A stretch of 64,000 bases of DNA, from assembly GCA_045542115.1 (NCBI GenBank), contig JAZQKK010000014.1, forward strand, positions 310,001 to 374,000. The letters run 5' to 3'. The DNA comes from RGIG995 sp045542115 (GTDB taxonomy: Bacteria > Bacillota > Clostridia > Oscillospirales > UBA644). The notes under the pieces were generated by a model that saw only the letters and a program-made list of their open reading frames with translations, was not told where the DNA came from and did no database searches. Every line of letters begins with the position of its first letter. Within the stretch, counting starts at the first letter, position 1. Positions 42,357 to 50,215 of the stretch are shown here, in pieces. The position numbers and the translations under genes were made by a program.

Positions 42357-43391
42357 ATGGCATACAAAATTGAAACACTTCCCTCCGGCTCCAAGCGGAT
42401 TCGGATCAGTTACAAGGATGAACTCGGGAACTACAGACAGAAATCCGTTACCGGAAAGACCGAAAAGGAGGCCCTGCAGAAAGCCCTCCAGTTTGAAGAA
42501 GAGGTAAAACACACCGAATCGCCGGACGGAATCTCCGTGATCGACGCCGTGAAGGAATATATCAACCTGAACCGCCACGCCCTCTCCCCCACCACGATCA
42601 GCCAATACGAGAGTATGGTAAAGAACCGTTTTGAAAATCTGAAAAACGTCTCCGTGGATCGGATCACAGATCGCATCGTGCAGAACTGGATCAACGATAT
42701 GATCCTGCGGGGGCTCTCCCCGAAATCCATCAAGAACACCTACGCCCTCCTTCTCCCTGCAATCCAAAGATACACGTCATTCGTCCCCCGGATCTCTCTC
42801 CCTCAAACCCGAGAATTCATTCACCAATACCCCCAAGACTATGAGGTGGAAAAAATCATTACCGCCGCACGGGGAACCCCATTGGAGCTCCCGATCCTTT
42901 TGGCCGCCTTCGGAGGAATGAGAATGTCCGAAGTCCTCGGCCTGAAATGGAGCGACGTCAAAGACGATCATATTATCGTTCAACGGGCGAGGGTCTACGT
43001 AGACGGATTTGAGGTGGAGAAGATTACCAAGTCAAAATCCGGCACCCGATATCTTCCCCTTTTCGCCCCGATCAAAGATGCGCTGGACAGAACCGACCGA
43101 ACCGGAGACTATATTGTCAACCGAACCGCCCGCAGCATTAAGAAACGGTACGAAACCCTCCTTAAGAATCTCGACCTTCCGCCCTACCGCTTCCACGATC
43201 TCCGGCACCACGCCGCATCGGTCGGAGCAAAGCTCGGAATCCCCGACGATTACATGAAACAATATATCGGCCACTCCACCGTCAATATGCTGAAACGATA
43301 CCAGCATCAAATGGAATCCGCAACATCCCAATACGCCCAGACACTCAACACCTATTTTACCACGGCAAGCACCGGCACCGACGATGAATAA
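42357..43391 (+). CDS. Tyrosine-family integrase
   Basis: 344 residues, GAAAGGAG 6 bases before the ATG. An AP2-like/arm-binding N-terminus, a SAM-like core-binding domain (about 60-150), then the catalytic domain with Arg189 (GGMRMSE), Lys226, His280-x-x-Arg283, His306 (IGHST) and nucleophile Tyr315. All catalytic residues are present. It faces attR 200 bases away and catalyses insertion in tRNA-Ala. Confidence 0.95.
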   Translation: MAYKIETLPSGSKRIRISYKDELGNYRQKSVTGKTEKEALQKALQFEEEVKHTESPDGISVIDAVKEYINLNRHALSPTTISQYESMVKNRFENLKNVSVDRITDRIVQNWINDMILRGLSPKSIKNTYALLLPAIQRYTSFVPRISLPQTREFIHQYPQDYEVEKIITAARGTPLELPILLAAFGGMRMSEVLGLKWSDVKDDHIIVQRARVYVDGFEVEKITKSKSGTRYLPLFAPIKDALDRTDRTGDYIVNRTARSIKKRYETLLKNLDLPPYRFHDLRHHAASVGAKLGIPDDYMKQYIGHSTVNMLKRYQHQMESATSQYAQTLNTYFTTASTGTDDE

Positions 43392-43396
43392 AAAAG

Positions 43397-43437
43397 CCCC
43401 CGAAGATCGTTCCAGAAAAGAACCTCTCCGGGGGTTT
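43397..43437 (+). terminator. Weak terminator after the integrase gene
   Basis: CCCCCG (43397-43402) pairs with CGGGGG (43429-43434), with flanking AAA/TTT across a one-base bulge. Long loop and only three T, so uncertain. Confidence 0.35.
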
Positions 43438-43439
43438 CG

Positions 43440-43481
43440 TGTCAGAATTCGTGGCAGAATCGTTCTCCAATATGGCAGAAT
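43440..43481 (+). promoter_or_regulatory. Candidate integrase arm sites, right end
   Basis: TGTCAGAAT at 43440, TGGCAGAAT at 43452 and TGGCAGAAT at 43473, spaced 12 and 21 bases. A matching copy lies at 5820 inside attL. Confidence 0.45.
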
Positions 43482-43554
43482 TTCATACATTTTTTCGCAC
43501 TATTTTCCACCCTGCCGGAATCTCGAAAATCCAGCAAACCACTGCAAATACAAG

Positions 43555-43587
43555 AAAATCCCGGAATCGTTGAGATTCCGGGATTTT
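43555..43587 (-). terminator. Phage-supplied terminator for the tRNA-Ala
   Basis: 14-bp perfect stem (43555-43568 with 43574-43587), 5-base loop, T-rich tail on the minus strand, just beyond the tRNA 3' end. It replaces the host terminator left at 5716-5755. Confidence 0.8.
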
Positions 43588-43590
43588 GTC

Positions 43591-43615
43591 TTTTGGTGGA
43601 GCGTAGGGGATTCGA
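43591..43615. repeat. Prophage attR core
   Basis: 25 bp identical to 5752-5776, overlapping the tRNA-Ala 3' end including CCA. The phage brings the same 3' end, so the tRNA is whole after integration. Confidence 0.92.
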
Positions 43616-43669
43616 CCCCCTGACCCCAACACTGCCAGTGTTGTGCGCTACCAACTGCGCTAACGCCCC
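43594..43669 (-). tRNA. tRNA-Ala(GGC)
   Basis: 76 nt including an encoded CCA. The 7-bp acceptor contains the G3-U70 pair that identifies alanine tRNAs; the anticodon stem CAACA/TGTTG holds loop CTGGCAG, with anticodon GGC; the T arm is AGGGG/CCCCT. The gene is intact on the attR side. Confidence 0.95.
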
Positions 43670-43691
43670 ATATTTAATTATGTAAGCAATC

Positions 43692-43729
43692 AAAGCAAAA
43701 GACTGACTGAAACGGCAGTCTTTTGCTTT
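43692..43729 (-). terminator. Hairpin between tRNA-Ser and tRNA-Ala
   Basis: 14-bp stem (43692-43705 with 43716-43729) starting at the last base of tRNA-Ser. It lacks a clear T tail beyond the stem and may be partly a processing signal, since tRNA-Ala has no promoter of its own. Confidence 0.6.
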
Positions 43730-43819
43730 GGCGGAGATGGAGAGATTTGAACTCTCGCGCCGGTCTCCCGACCTACACCCTTAGCAGGGGCGCCTCTTCA
43801 CCAACTTGAGTACATCTCC
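43729..43819 (-). tRNA. tRNA-Ser(GCT)
   Basis: 91 nt with encoded CCA and the long variable arm of class II tRNAs. Anticodon loop CTGCTAA gives anticodon GCT; acceptor GGAGATG pairs with CATCTCC; discriminator G. Confidence 0.95.
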
Positions 43820-43845
43820 GTACTCTCGACTGCTGATACCCGTAT

Positions 43846-43874
43846 ATTATACCCGATTTTAAGGTTTTTGTCAA
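43846..43874 (-). promoter_or_regulatory. tRNA-Ser/tRNA-Ala promoter
   Basis: On the minus strand TTGACA (43869-43874), 17 bp, TATAAT (43846-43851), 27 bases before tRNA-Ser. Perfect consensus. The stretch 43875-43994 shows nothing else. Confidence 0.88.
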
Positions 43875-43994
43875 GAGGTTTCGCCCCTTTATTTGTGACG
43901 TTTTTGCAAAACATATTATGGAGCGTTTTGCCAGGCGGTGGTCGTTCCTTCCATTCAGTGCGATTTTCGAAGAAGACCGATTTGATGCAGGCGG

Positions 43995-44822
43995 CTACGA
44001 TAATCGCTGCATCGACCGGAATTCTTTGGGGGAACAGGAAAAACGTTCTTTAAAGATACGATTAAAGTAGGAAATATTATTAAAACCGGAACAAAGGGCA
44101 ACTTCAAGAATACTGTCATCCGTGGTGGAAAGAAGATTTTTTGCATAATCCAGCCGATGCTGATTGACGTATTGACGAAACGAGATGCCCATTTCTTTTT
44201 TGAAAATACGACCGATATATTTTTCGTTATAATGAAAGATTTCCGCAAGTTGAGAAAGATGGATCTCATAAAGATAATGGGTGTCGGCATAGTGTTTTAG
44301 GTTGCGGACGAGATAGCCGGACCGGTCGGATTCGGAAGGCGCCGACAGGGGCAAAAGAAGGCGAATATAACTTGCGACGGTTTCGGCAACACGGCGGCAA
44401 TGGGATTTCGATGCGGACGATTCCACCGTATCAAAGAATTGCTCTGCCAATCCGGGGGCGTTTTTTACCCGGAATCGAGCCGGGTCGGGGACGAAATTCC
44501 CCACGTAAACGATGCAGACGACCTGTCCGTCGTATTCCACGGGAACACAGTATTCGTAGATACCGTGGATACAAAATCCACCGAAGGGGCGGCGTGTATT
44601 TCGTGCTTTTTCGTTCGCCCACTTCTTACAACGAATACAACGGGCGTATCCTCCGGGGCGCGCCTTTGCGGCGTCGCAGAAGGGAGAGGTGTGCATTATC
44701 TGGTCAAAATCCAGGGATAGAAGTCCTTTGGATATGGGGGCAAAGCACCATACACTGACGTGGAGTTTGGTCCCGTATTCCAGAGAGGTGATCAATTCTT
44801 TTAAAGGAACAAGATCGGACAA
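43995..44822 (-). CDS. AraC-family regulator with PocR sensory domain
   Basis: 275 residues, TTG start 9 bases after AAGGAGG. Residues about 30-160 match PocR domains, with the Cys cluster CRRCxxW-like (YARCIRCKKWANEKA) and FCIHGIYEYCVPV; residues about 175-273 are an AraC double helix-turn-helix (LSQLAEIFHYNEKYIGRIFKKE and ILEVALCSGFNNISYFNRIFK). PocR domains sense small ligands such as sugars or diols. It is divergent from the FAD oxidoreductase, so probably regulates it. Confidence 0.9.
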   Translation of the reverse strand: MSDLVPLKELITSLEYGTKLHVSVWCFAPISKGLLSLDFDQIMHTSPFCDAAKARPGGYARCIRCKKWANEKARNTRRPFGGFCIHGIYEYCVPVEYDGQVVCIVYVGNFVPDPARFRVKNAPGLAEQFFDTVESSASKSHCRRVAETVASYIRLLLPLSAPSESDRSGYLVRNLKHYADTHYLYEIHLSQLAEIFHYNEKYIGRIFKKEMGISFRQYVNQHRLDYAKNLLSTTDDSILEVALCSGFNNISYFNRIFKERFSCSPKEFRSMQRLS

Positions 44823-44866
44823 GGATGCAGGCCTCCTTTTTGCTCTTTTGATATTTTATTACTTCT

Positions 44867-44895
44867 ATTATATCATAAAAGTATCTTTTGTGCAA
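44867..44895 (-). promoter_or_regulatory. Promoter of the PocR/AraC regulator
   Basis: On the minus strand TTGCAC (44890-44895), 17 bp, TATAAT (44867-44872). On the plus strand a weaker extended -10 (TGT followed by TATCAT, 44938-44943) may drive the oxidoreductase gene and could be activated by the regulator. Confidence 0.78.
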
Positions 44896-44978
44896 TAGAT
44901 AATATCAAAAACAGTAGAAATTTAAAGAGATATATGTTATCATAGACGTAAGAATCCAAAAGAAAGGGTTGTTAAACT

Positions 44979-46232
44979 ATGAAAAAATACCATCTTATCG
45001 TGGTCGGCGGAGGGCTGACGGGAGTTGCGGCGGCGGTTTCGGCGGCAAGGGAAGGATTGAGCGTGCTTTTAGCGGAGCGAAACGGTTGGTTGGGGGGCGC
45101 GATGTCCAACAGCCTTGTCTACCCTTTTATGGGATGGTGGACGCGGGAACAGGGAAATTCGGTGAAAGATTTATCCGACGGAATCTTTACCGAAATGCGG
45201 GGACGCCTTTCCCAATATAAGAAAACAGACAAAAAAAATCACTACGACCCGGAATACTTTAAATTTGTCTTTGACGATATGGTGGAAGAAGCCGGGGTGG
45301 AAGTATTGTACCACGCCTGTCTCTGTAAGGTAAACACCGAAGAAGATGCCGTCACGTCCCTGGAATTTGCAACGAAAAGCGGTATGATAGAATTGCAGGC
45401 AGAACTTTTTATCGACGCTTCGGGGGACGGCGATTTAATGGCGTTTGCCGGATGTGACTATCAGTTGGGACGGGACGAAGACGGTCTGTGCCAGCCGATG
45501 ACCACTTGCTTCCGCCTTTATAACGTAGACGTAAACGCTTTCCGGCAGCAATTACCGGAAATGCAGGCATTGTACACAGAAAAGCAACAGCGGGGAGAAC
45601 TTACCAATCCCCGGGAGAATCTTCTTGTTTTTTACGGAATCGGCGACGGCGTGGTCCACTTCAATACTACCCGGGTCATTCGGCACGACCCCACCGACCC
45701 CTTCGACCTTTCAAAAGCGGAAATTTTGGCAAGAAAACAGATTCGGGAAATGGTAAGATTCCTGAAAGAAAACTTTTCTTCCTGTCAAGCGGCGGAAATT
45801 ATGGCCATTGCTCCGGAAATCGGGGTTCGGGAAAGCCGAAAACTGCGAGGCGTTCATATTCTGACCGAAGAAGAATTGAAAAACTGCACAAAATTTGAAG
45901 ATGCCATCGCCTTGGGGAATTATGATATTGACATTCACAATCCCGCCGGCACGGGAACGAGTCACTATTATTTTTCCGATGGGGAGTATTACTCCATTCC
46001 GTACCGGTCGCTGGTGCCAAAAGAATACGGAAATCTTTTGGTAGCCGGACGGTGCATTTCCGCAACCCACCAGGCCCAGGCCTCCATCCGCATTATGCCG
46101 ATTTGTGCCACCTTAGGCCAGGCGGCGGGAACAGCAGCCGCCGTAATGAAGAAAAGCGGCAAGAACAACAAGACCGTAGACGTGAAAGAAATTCAACGGA
46201 TTTTGGAAGAACGGGGAGCCGCCATTCGGTAA
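44979..46232 (+). CDS. FAD-dependent oxidoreductase (FAD_oxidored family)
   Basis: 417 residues. N-terminal dinucleotide fold GGGLTGVAAAVSAAREG (about 9-27) and acidic Glu at the end of the second strand, a later DASGDGDLMAFAG motif and a C-terminal NLLVAGRCISATHQA that closes the FAD site. These soluble flavoproteins are frequent in gut Clostridia next to sugar genes; the substrate is not known. The neighbours suggest it oxidises a carbohydrate or polyol, but this is a guess. Confidence 0.88.
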   Translation: MKKYHLIVVGGGLTGVAAAVSAAREGLSVLLAERNGWLGGAMSNSLVYPFMGWWTREQGNSVKDLSDGIFTEMRGRLSQYKKTDKKNHYDPEYFKFVFDDMVEEAGVEVLYHACLCKVNTEEDAVTSLEFATKSGMIELQAELFIDASGDGDLMAFAGCDYQLGRDEDGLCQPMTTCFRLYNVDVNAFRQQLPEMQALYTEKQQRGELTNPRENLLVFYGIGDGVVHFNTTRVIRHDPTDPFDLSKAEILARKQIREMVRFLKENFSSCQAAEIMAIAPEIGVRESRKLRGVHILTEEELKNCTKFEDAIALGNYDIDIHNPAGTGTSHYYFSDGEYYSIPYRSLVPKEYGNLLVAGRCISATHQAQASIRIMPICATLGQAAGTAAAVMKKSGKNNKTVDVKEIQRILEERGAAIR

Positions 46233-46255
46233 TAAGTAATAATAAGTAAAAAGAA

Positions 46256-46280
46256 AGACCTGATGAACTTCATCAGGTCT
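46256..46280. terminator. Bidirectional terminator between convergent genes
   Basis: 12-bp perfect stem (46256-46267 with 46269-46280), T-rich on both strands outside the stem. It separates the oxidoreductase from the isomerase gene. Confidence 0.85.
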
Positions 46281-46299
46281 GTCTTTTTATGTATTACGA

Positions 46300-47193
46300 T
46301 TATTTGGATTTCTTCGCTTCGACCATACGCCGCAAGGTCTTGGTAACGGTAGCCATATAGGTAGCGGCGGCCTGGCAGGTTTCCAGATCTCCCACCGGAA
46401 TCGAGCCATAGAAGGTATCGGCCTCCAACGTCATATCTCCGGAATAGTTGATGTCGGCAAGGGCCTGGGTGACCTCTTCCCAATCCGTTTTACTCTGGAA
46501 CGGGAGGGTATGAAGGTCGGAACAGGTATCGGTATCGTGAACGTGGAGCGCTTGCAGACGGGGCCCTAACTTATGAATCATCTCGGTCATATCTGCCCCC
46601 ACCAAGGTAACGTGACCAATGTCCAGACAGGCAACGATCCAGGGAGAATCAATCATATCCACGTATTCACAAAACTCATCGGGCTGAGAACAAGCACTGT
46701 CTACGATGCGGTTGCCGGACTTATCGTAATAGCGGCGCCACATATTTTCTACGGCAACTTTGATGTTGAATTTTTCACAATACGGAATCAGACTGCGGTA
46801 AAATTCCCGGTTGATTTCTTTGAGCGCTTCTTTATTCTTATGATAATACAGATGATGCGCGGGATGAACGACAATGATTTTCGCTCCGAGAATCGAAGAA
46901 ATCTCCATTTCCCGAATCAGCGATTGGAACCGGGCGGGGTCGGATTCATCCCCCCGAATGGTGGGAAAAACACCGTGGGCCTGATTGCAAACGATTCCGA
47001 GAGAATCGGCGTATTTCCGGATATCCCGGGCAATTTCCCGGAAATCATCCCCGTTAAAGGGGTCGTCCGGCGTGGAGAACAGGTTATACAGAGAAATATC
47101 GTAGGCTTCAAAACCAGCCTCGGCCAAAATTCGGATAGCTTCTTTTTGTCCGTAATGTTTTGCAAGATAGCCGTTTTGTGTCGACGTGAGCAT
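46300..47193 (-). CDS. Sugar phosphate isomerase/epimerase family (AP_endonuc_2) protein
   Basis: 297 residues forming a TIM barrel. Metal-ligand signatures are seen: VVHPAHHLYYHKNK, KVAVENM, CLDIGHVTLVGADM, LQALHVHDTD and TLEADTFYG (His, Glu, Asp and His side chains). Relatives isomerise or epimerise keto-sugars. It follows the CPBP gene on the same strand with 24 bases between, so the two are probably co-transcribed. Substrate unknown. Confidence 0.9.
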   Translation of the reverse strand: MLTSTQNGYLAKHYGQKEAIRILAEAGFEAYDISLYNLFSTPDDPFNGDDFREIARDIRKYADSLGIVCNQAHGVFPTIRGDESDPARFQSLIREMEISSILGAKIIVVHPAHHLYYHKNKEALKEINREFYRSLIPYCEKFNIKVAVENMWRRYYDKSGNRIVDSACSQPDEFCEYVDMIDSPWIVACLDIGHVTLVGADMTEMIHKLGPRLQALHVHDTDTCSDLHTLPFQSKTDWEEVTQALADINYSGDMTLEADTFYGSIPVGDLETCQAAATYMATVTKTLRRMVEAKKSK

Positions 47194-47217
47194 ACTATTT
47201 ACCTCTCAATGTGTTTT

Positions 47218-48279
47218 TTATTTATTTTCATCAGGATTCAAAGAATCGTAGTAATCACTGAATTCTTCGTCCCGGTCAAAATGCAACGGAGGAATCTGGT
47301 CTTCCTCGGGGGTGGGTTGCAGTAACGGATCGGCAGGGTCCGCATCGGTGGAGAAGGTAAAGACCAGCAAATTAAACGCCAGAAGTGCCGCCAACAAATA
47401 GATACCGAAGGAAGTAAAAATCTCTTTTAATGCAATCTTATTGGGGGTAATTTGTTTATCCGGTTCTCTGCGGGGAAAGAAGAGAAAATAAGCGGCAGCA
47501 ACCCCAAACACCAAACCGATAAGAATCAGAAAATTGACGTAAATAGTGTATTCTTTCCAAGAAGCAATCAGCCACCACACCGAAAGAGACAACTGGCTTG
47601 CGGCATTCAGAGCCATACAGCACCAGAAATTCCGTACCCGCAGATAAAACCAACCTAAAAGGAATCCGGTAACAAGGCGGATAACGATATGATAGGGATG
47701 TCCGTCGCTGAACGCGAAAGCAACCGTAGAGACCAAGACCGCGGCAAGGGTATTTTCCTCTTTCATCCCGTTCAATGCAATGCCCCGGAAGGCAAATTCA
47801 TAGGAAAAAGAAGAAAGAAAGGTGGACAGAAGAAGGTAGTATCCCATCTGTAACGGGTTGTTTCCCAAATTCGGGACCGTGATGGCGGAATGAACCCCCA
47901 TCCCTTCCAACAGGGACAAGCCGCCGTCGGTCAGTCCGGCAAGACCGATGGTCAGCCCCGAAACCGCCAAAACGCCGAGAAGGGTCCGCAGAAGAGGATG
48001 TTCCGAACGGGGCGTTTCCCGAAACAGGGGTAATACCGGGTCTCTGCGCAGTTTCTGAAATACAAAAAAGGGCAAGATAACTGCCACGGCGTTGGACACC
48101 AGCGTCAGGGCCGTGGAGAGATAGTAATTCAAATAGGGAACGGCAAGGCCGGAAAGTCCGCCCAGAACAAACTGCAACACCCAAACAAAGACCGTAACCA
48201 CGAAAATACCACAGTATAAGTCCCGCAAGCGGGTACGATGCGCCTGTTCTTCCAGGGTCAATTCTACACGTTTTTTCAT
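47218..48279 (-). CDS. CPBP-type membrane protein with degenerate active site
   Basis: 353 residues, about eight membrane helices. The segment YEFAFRGIALNGMKEEN corresponds to the CPBP/Abi motif 1 (EExxxR) but has only one Glu; the second His motif is FSDGHPYHIVIRLVTG and the last His of the family (usually before an N) is replaced in CCMALNAASQL. It may be inactive or use altered residues. An acidic Pro-rich tail ends the protein. It has its own promoter. Confidence 0.78.
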   Translation of the reverse strand: MKKRVELTLEEQAHRTRLRDLYCGIFVVTVFVWVLQFVLGGLSGLAVPYLNYYLSTALTLVSNAVAVILPFFVFQKLRRDPVLPLFRETPRSEHPLLRTLLGVLAVSGLTIGLAGLTDGGLSLLEGMGVHSAITVPNLGNNPLQMGYYLLLSTFLSSFSYEFAFRGIALNGMKEENTLAAVLVSTVAFAFSDGHPYHIVIRLVTGFLLGWFYLRVRNFWCCMALNAASQLSLSVWWLIASWKEYTIYVNFLILIGLVFGVAAAYFLFFPRREPDKQITPNKIALKEIFTSFGIYLLAALLAFNLLVFTFSTDADPADPLLQPTPEEDQIPPLHFDRDEEFSDYYDSLNPDENK

Positions 48280-48311
48280 ATTCTAAAAGACCTTTCCCTC
48301 ATTCTTATTTC

Positions 48312-48340
48312 AGTATATCACATTTTGCGTTCAATTGCAA
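48312..48340 (-). promoter_or_regulatory. Promoter of the CPBP-isomerase operon
   Basis: On the minus strand TTGCAA (48335-48340), 17 bp, TATACT (48312-48317). Confidence 0.75.
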
Positions 48341-48376
48341 GAGGAAATGAAAATTTTATACAATTTAATTTTACGG

Positions 48377-48417
48377 TTATCCACAAATTTTTCCACAGTT
48401 TTTCGAACGATTGTTCA
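48377..48417 (+). promoter_or_regulatory. DnaA-box pair and LexA (SOS)-like box
   Basis: TTATCCACA (48377-48385) and TTTTCCACA (48389-48397) are DnaA-box-like; CGAACGATTGTTCA (48404-48417) fits the Gram-positive LexA box core GAAC-N4-GTTC. All lie upstream of the second phage-like cluster, within the 278-bp gap 48280-48557. Confidence 0.55.
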
Positions 48418-48447
48418 AAAGTCACACCACCAAAGAATGGAAAAATA

Positions 48448-48456
48448 TGGTACAAT
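48448..48456 (+). promoter_or_regulatory. Extended -10 promoter of the second cluster
   Basis: TGG followed by TACAAT (48448-48456), an extended -10. No good -35 at the normal distance. The LexA-like box lies 31 bases upstream. Confidence 0.45.
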
Positions 48457-48557
48457 AGAACCACGGTGAGAGACGGGCGGATACAGGAGCAGAAATCAAA
48501 ACGTTGCTCCTTCCCAATCCACCCCAATCCATCGAACACAAGAAAGGAGGGACGGTT

Positions 48558-48890
48558 CTGAACGAATACGGAACACTGCAACAGCAAATCGTTCGGTTGG
48601 CATTGGAATATATCAAAGAAATCCTAAGCGACAACACGGCGGACTACGGCGACTACCGGGTAGAAGACGGGGAGTTTCGCTTTTGTCCCCGGGAAGGAAT
48701 TCATATTCCCGCCGACCGGGTCAGCGAATGGAACATTTCCAAAAGCGGCGGCGGAAAGATACGCTTTTTCGATAAAGCGGCGGCCATCGCTCTGGCAAAA
48801 TCCATCGGTGTTTTTAACCTTACCCAAAGTGAAGAAACGGAAGACCTGAGTGACGATGCCCTGTTCGGTGATTCTGACGCCGAAATATGA
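48558..48890 (+). CDS. Terminase small subunit, probable
   Basis: About 110 residues. The start is uncertain: AAAGGAGGG lies 7 bases before a CTG at 48558; an ATG at 48504 is the other choice but has no site. Helical (EYGTLQQQIVRLALEYIKE), with a positively charged C-half before an acidic end. It overlaps the large terminase start (ATGA-type). Confidence 0.72.
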   Translation: MNEYGTLQQQIVRLALEYIKEILSDNTADYGDYRVEDGEFRFCPREGIHIPADRVSEWNISKSGGGKIRFFDKAAAIALAKSIGVFNLTQSEETEDLSDDALFGDSDAEI

Positions 48891-50212
48891 TTAAGAAAAA
48901 GACCATTCCTTGGAATTTTTCCGAAAAGCAGAAGACCTATTTAAACCGCTGTCGCACCGCCACGTATAATTTCGCGGAAGGAGCGGTTCGGTCGGGGAAA
49001 ACCGTCTGCAACGTTCTGGCCTTTGCCCGAGCCTTGGAGACCACCCCGGACCGGCTTCATTTGGCTACGGGAGTAACCATCGCCGCGGCAAAACTGAACT
49101 TAGGAGACTGTAACGGCTTTGGGCTGGAACATCTGTTTCGGGGACGTTGCCGCTGGGGCAGGTATCACGAAAATCCTGCCCTTTACGTGGAGACCAAGAC
49201 CGGTCCGAAAACGGTGCTTTTTGCCGGAGGCGGAAAATCCGACAGTTATAAACGAATTCGGGGAAATTCCTACGGATTATGGATTGCCACCGAGGTAAAC
49301 AAGCATCATCTGGCCGACGACGACACCTGCTTTTTGCAAGAAGCCTTCAATCGTCAGTTGGCGGCAAAACGGCGGCAGGTTTTTTGGGATTTCAACCCCG
49401 ACTACCCAAAACATCCCGTCTACGTGAAATACGTGGATAAATTTCGAAACGACGGACTGGACGTAAATTATATGCATTTCACCATTTTTGACAACCCCGC
49501 CGTTGGAAAATCGCAGTTGGAAAGCATTTTGCGGCAGTATCAAAAGGGGAGCGTGTGGTATCGGCGTTGGATTTTGGGGGAACGGTGTGCGGCGGAAGGG
49601 TTAATATTTCCGGAATTCACGGAGAATTCCAAACGCTGGACCGTACAAACCCCGCCCGAAGACATTGCGTTTATCACCGTAGGCTGTGACTACGGGGGGA
49701 CGATGTCCCGAACGGTCTTTACTGCGGTAGGCATCCGGGAAGAATACCGCGGCGTCTGCGTGCTTGCCTGTCGGCGATTGGAAAAGGGAAAAGGGAAAAT
49801 CACCCCCGACGACCTGGAACGGGAGTTTATTCAATTTATTTTTGACGTGGAACGGCGGTTTCATAACCGTCCCCGGTATGCTTTTATGGATTCGGAGGGG
49901 CAATACCTGACCAACGGGATTCGGGCCGCTTGTGCCAGGGCGGGACTTTCGGTTGCCATATGCGACTGCAAAAAAGTTACCATCGCCGACCGTATCGCTT
50001 GCAAGATGCGGTTGATGAACGAAGGGAGATGGAGCGTTCTGGAAGACTGCACCGAAGTCATCTCTTCCACGGGAGAATTGGTCTGGGACCCCGATGCCCC
50101 CGACCGGCGATTGGACAACGGAACCACCGACGTGGATACCGCCGACGCGGAAGAATACGCCTGGTCCTGTTGGCTCAAAGAATTTTTAAACCCTCCGAAA
50201 GAAAAGAGGTAA
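48887..50212 (+). CDS. Terminase large subunit, PBSX-like
   Basis: 441 residues. Walker A is GAVRSGKT (32-39); GNSYGLWIATEVNKHH carries the Walker B acidic residue (Glu); the coupling motif is DFNPDYPKHPVY; nuclease Asp residues occur in VGCDYGG, FMDSEGQYL and the late TTDVDTADAEEYAW. It looks catalytically complete, so DNA packaging could still work. Confidence 0.92.
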   Translation: MIKKKTIPWNFSEKQKTYLNRCRTATYNFAEGAVRSGKTVCNVLAFARALETTPDRLHLATGVTIAAAKLNLGDCNGFGLEHLFRGRCRWGRYHENPALYVETKTGPKTVLFAGGGKSDSYKRIRGNSYGLWIATEVNKHHLADDDTCFLQEAFNRQLAAKRRQVFWDFNPDYPKHPVYVKYVDKFRNDGLDVNYMHFTIFDNPAVGKSQLESILRQYQKGSVWYRRWILGERCAAEGLIFPEFTENSKRWTVQTPPEDIAFITVGCDYGGTMSRTVFTAVGIREEYRGVCVLACRRLEKGKGKITPDDLEREFIQFIFDVERRFHNRPRYAFMDSEGQYLTNGIRAACARAGLSVAICDCKKVTIADRIACKMRLMNEGRWSVLEDCTEVISSTGELVWDPDAPDRRLDNGTTDVDTADAEEYAWSCWLKEFLNPPKEKR

Positions 50213-50215
50213 TCA

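Larger units (their letters stand above)
5752..43615. mobile_element. Prophage (podovirus-type gene set) in tRNA-Ala(GGC)
   Basis: Bounded by 25-bp direct repeats, with a tyrosine integrase next to attR, a divergent repressor/early region, replication genes, a full head module, short-tail type genes (no tape measure or tail tube gene), a giant ejected-type protein and a lysis module. No gene in the structural run is visibly broken, so the element may be functional. AT-rich cargo sits at the left end (ImmA pair) and beside the repressor (Mrr nuclease). Confidence 0.93.
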
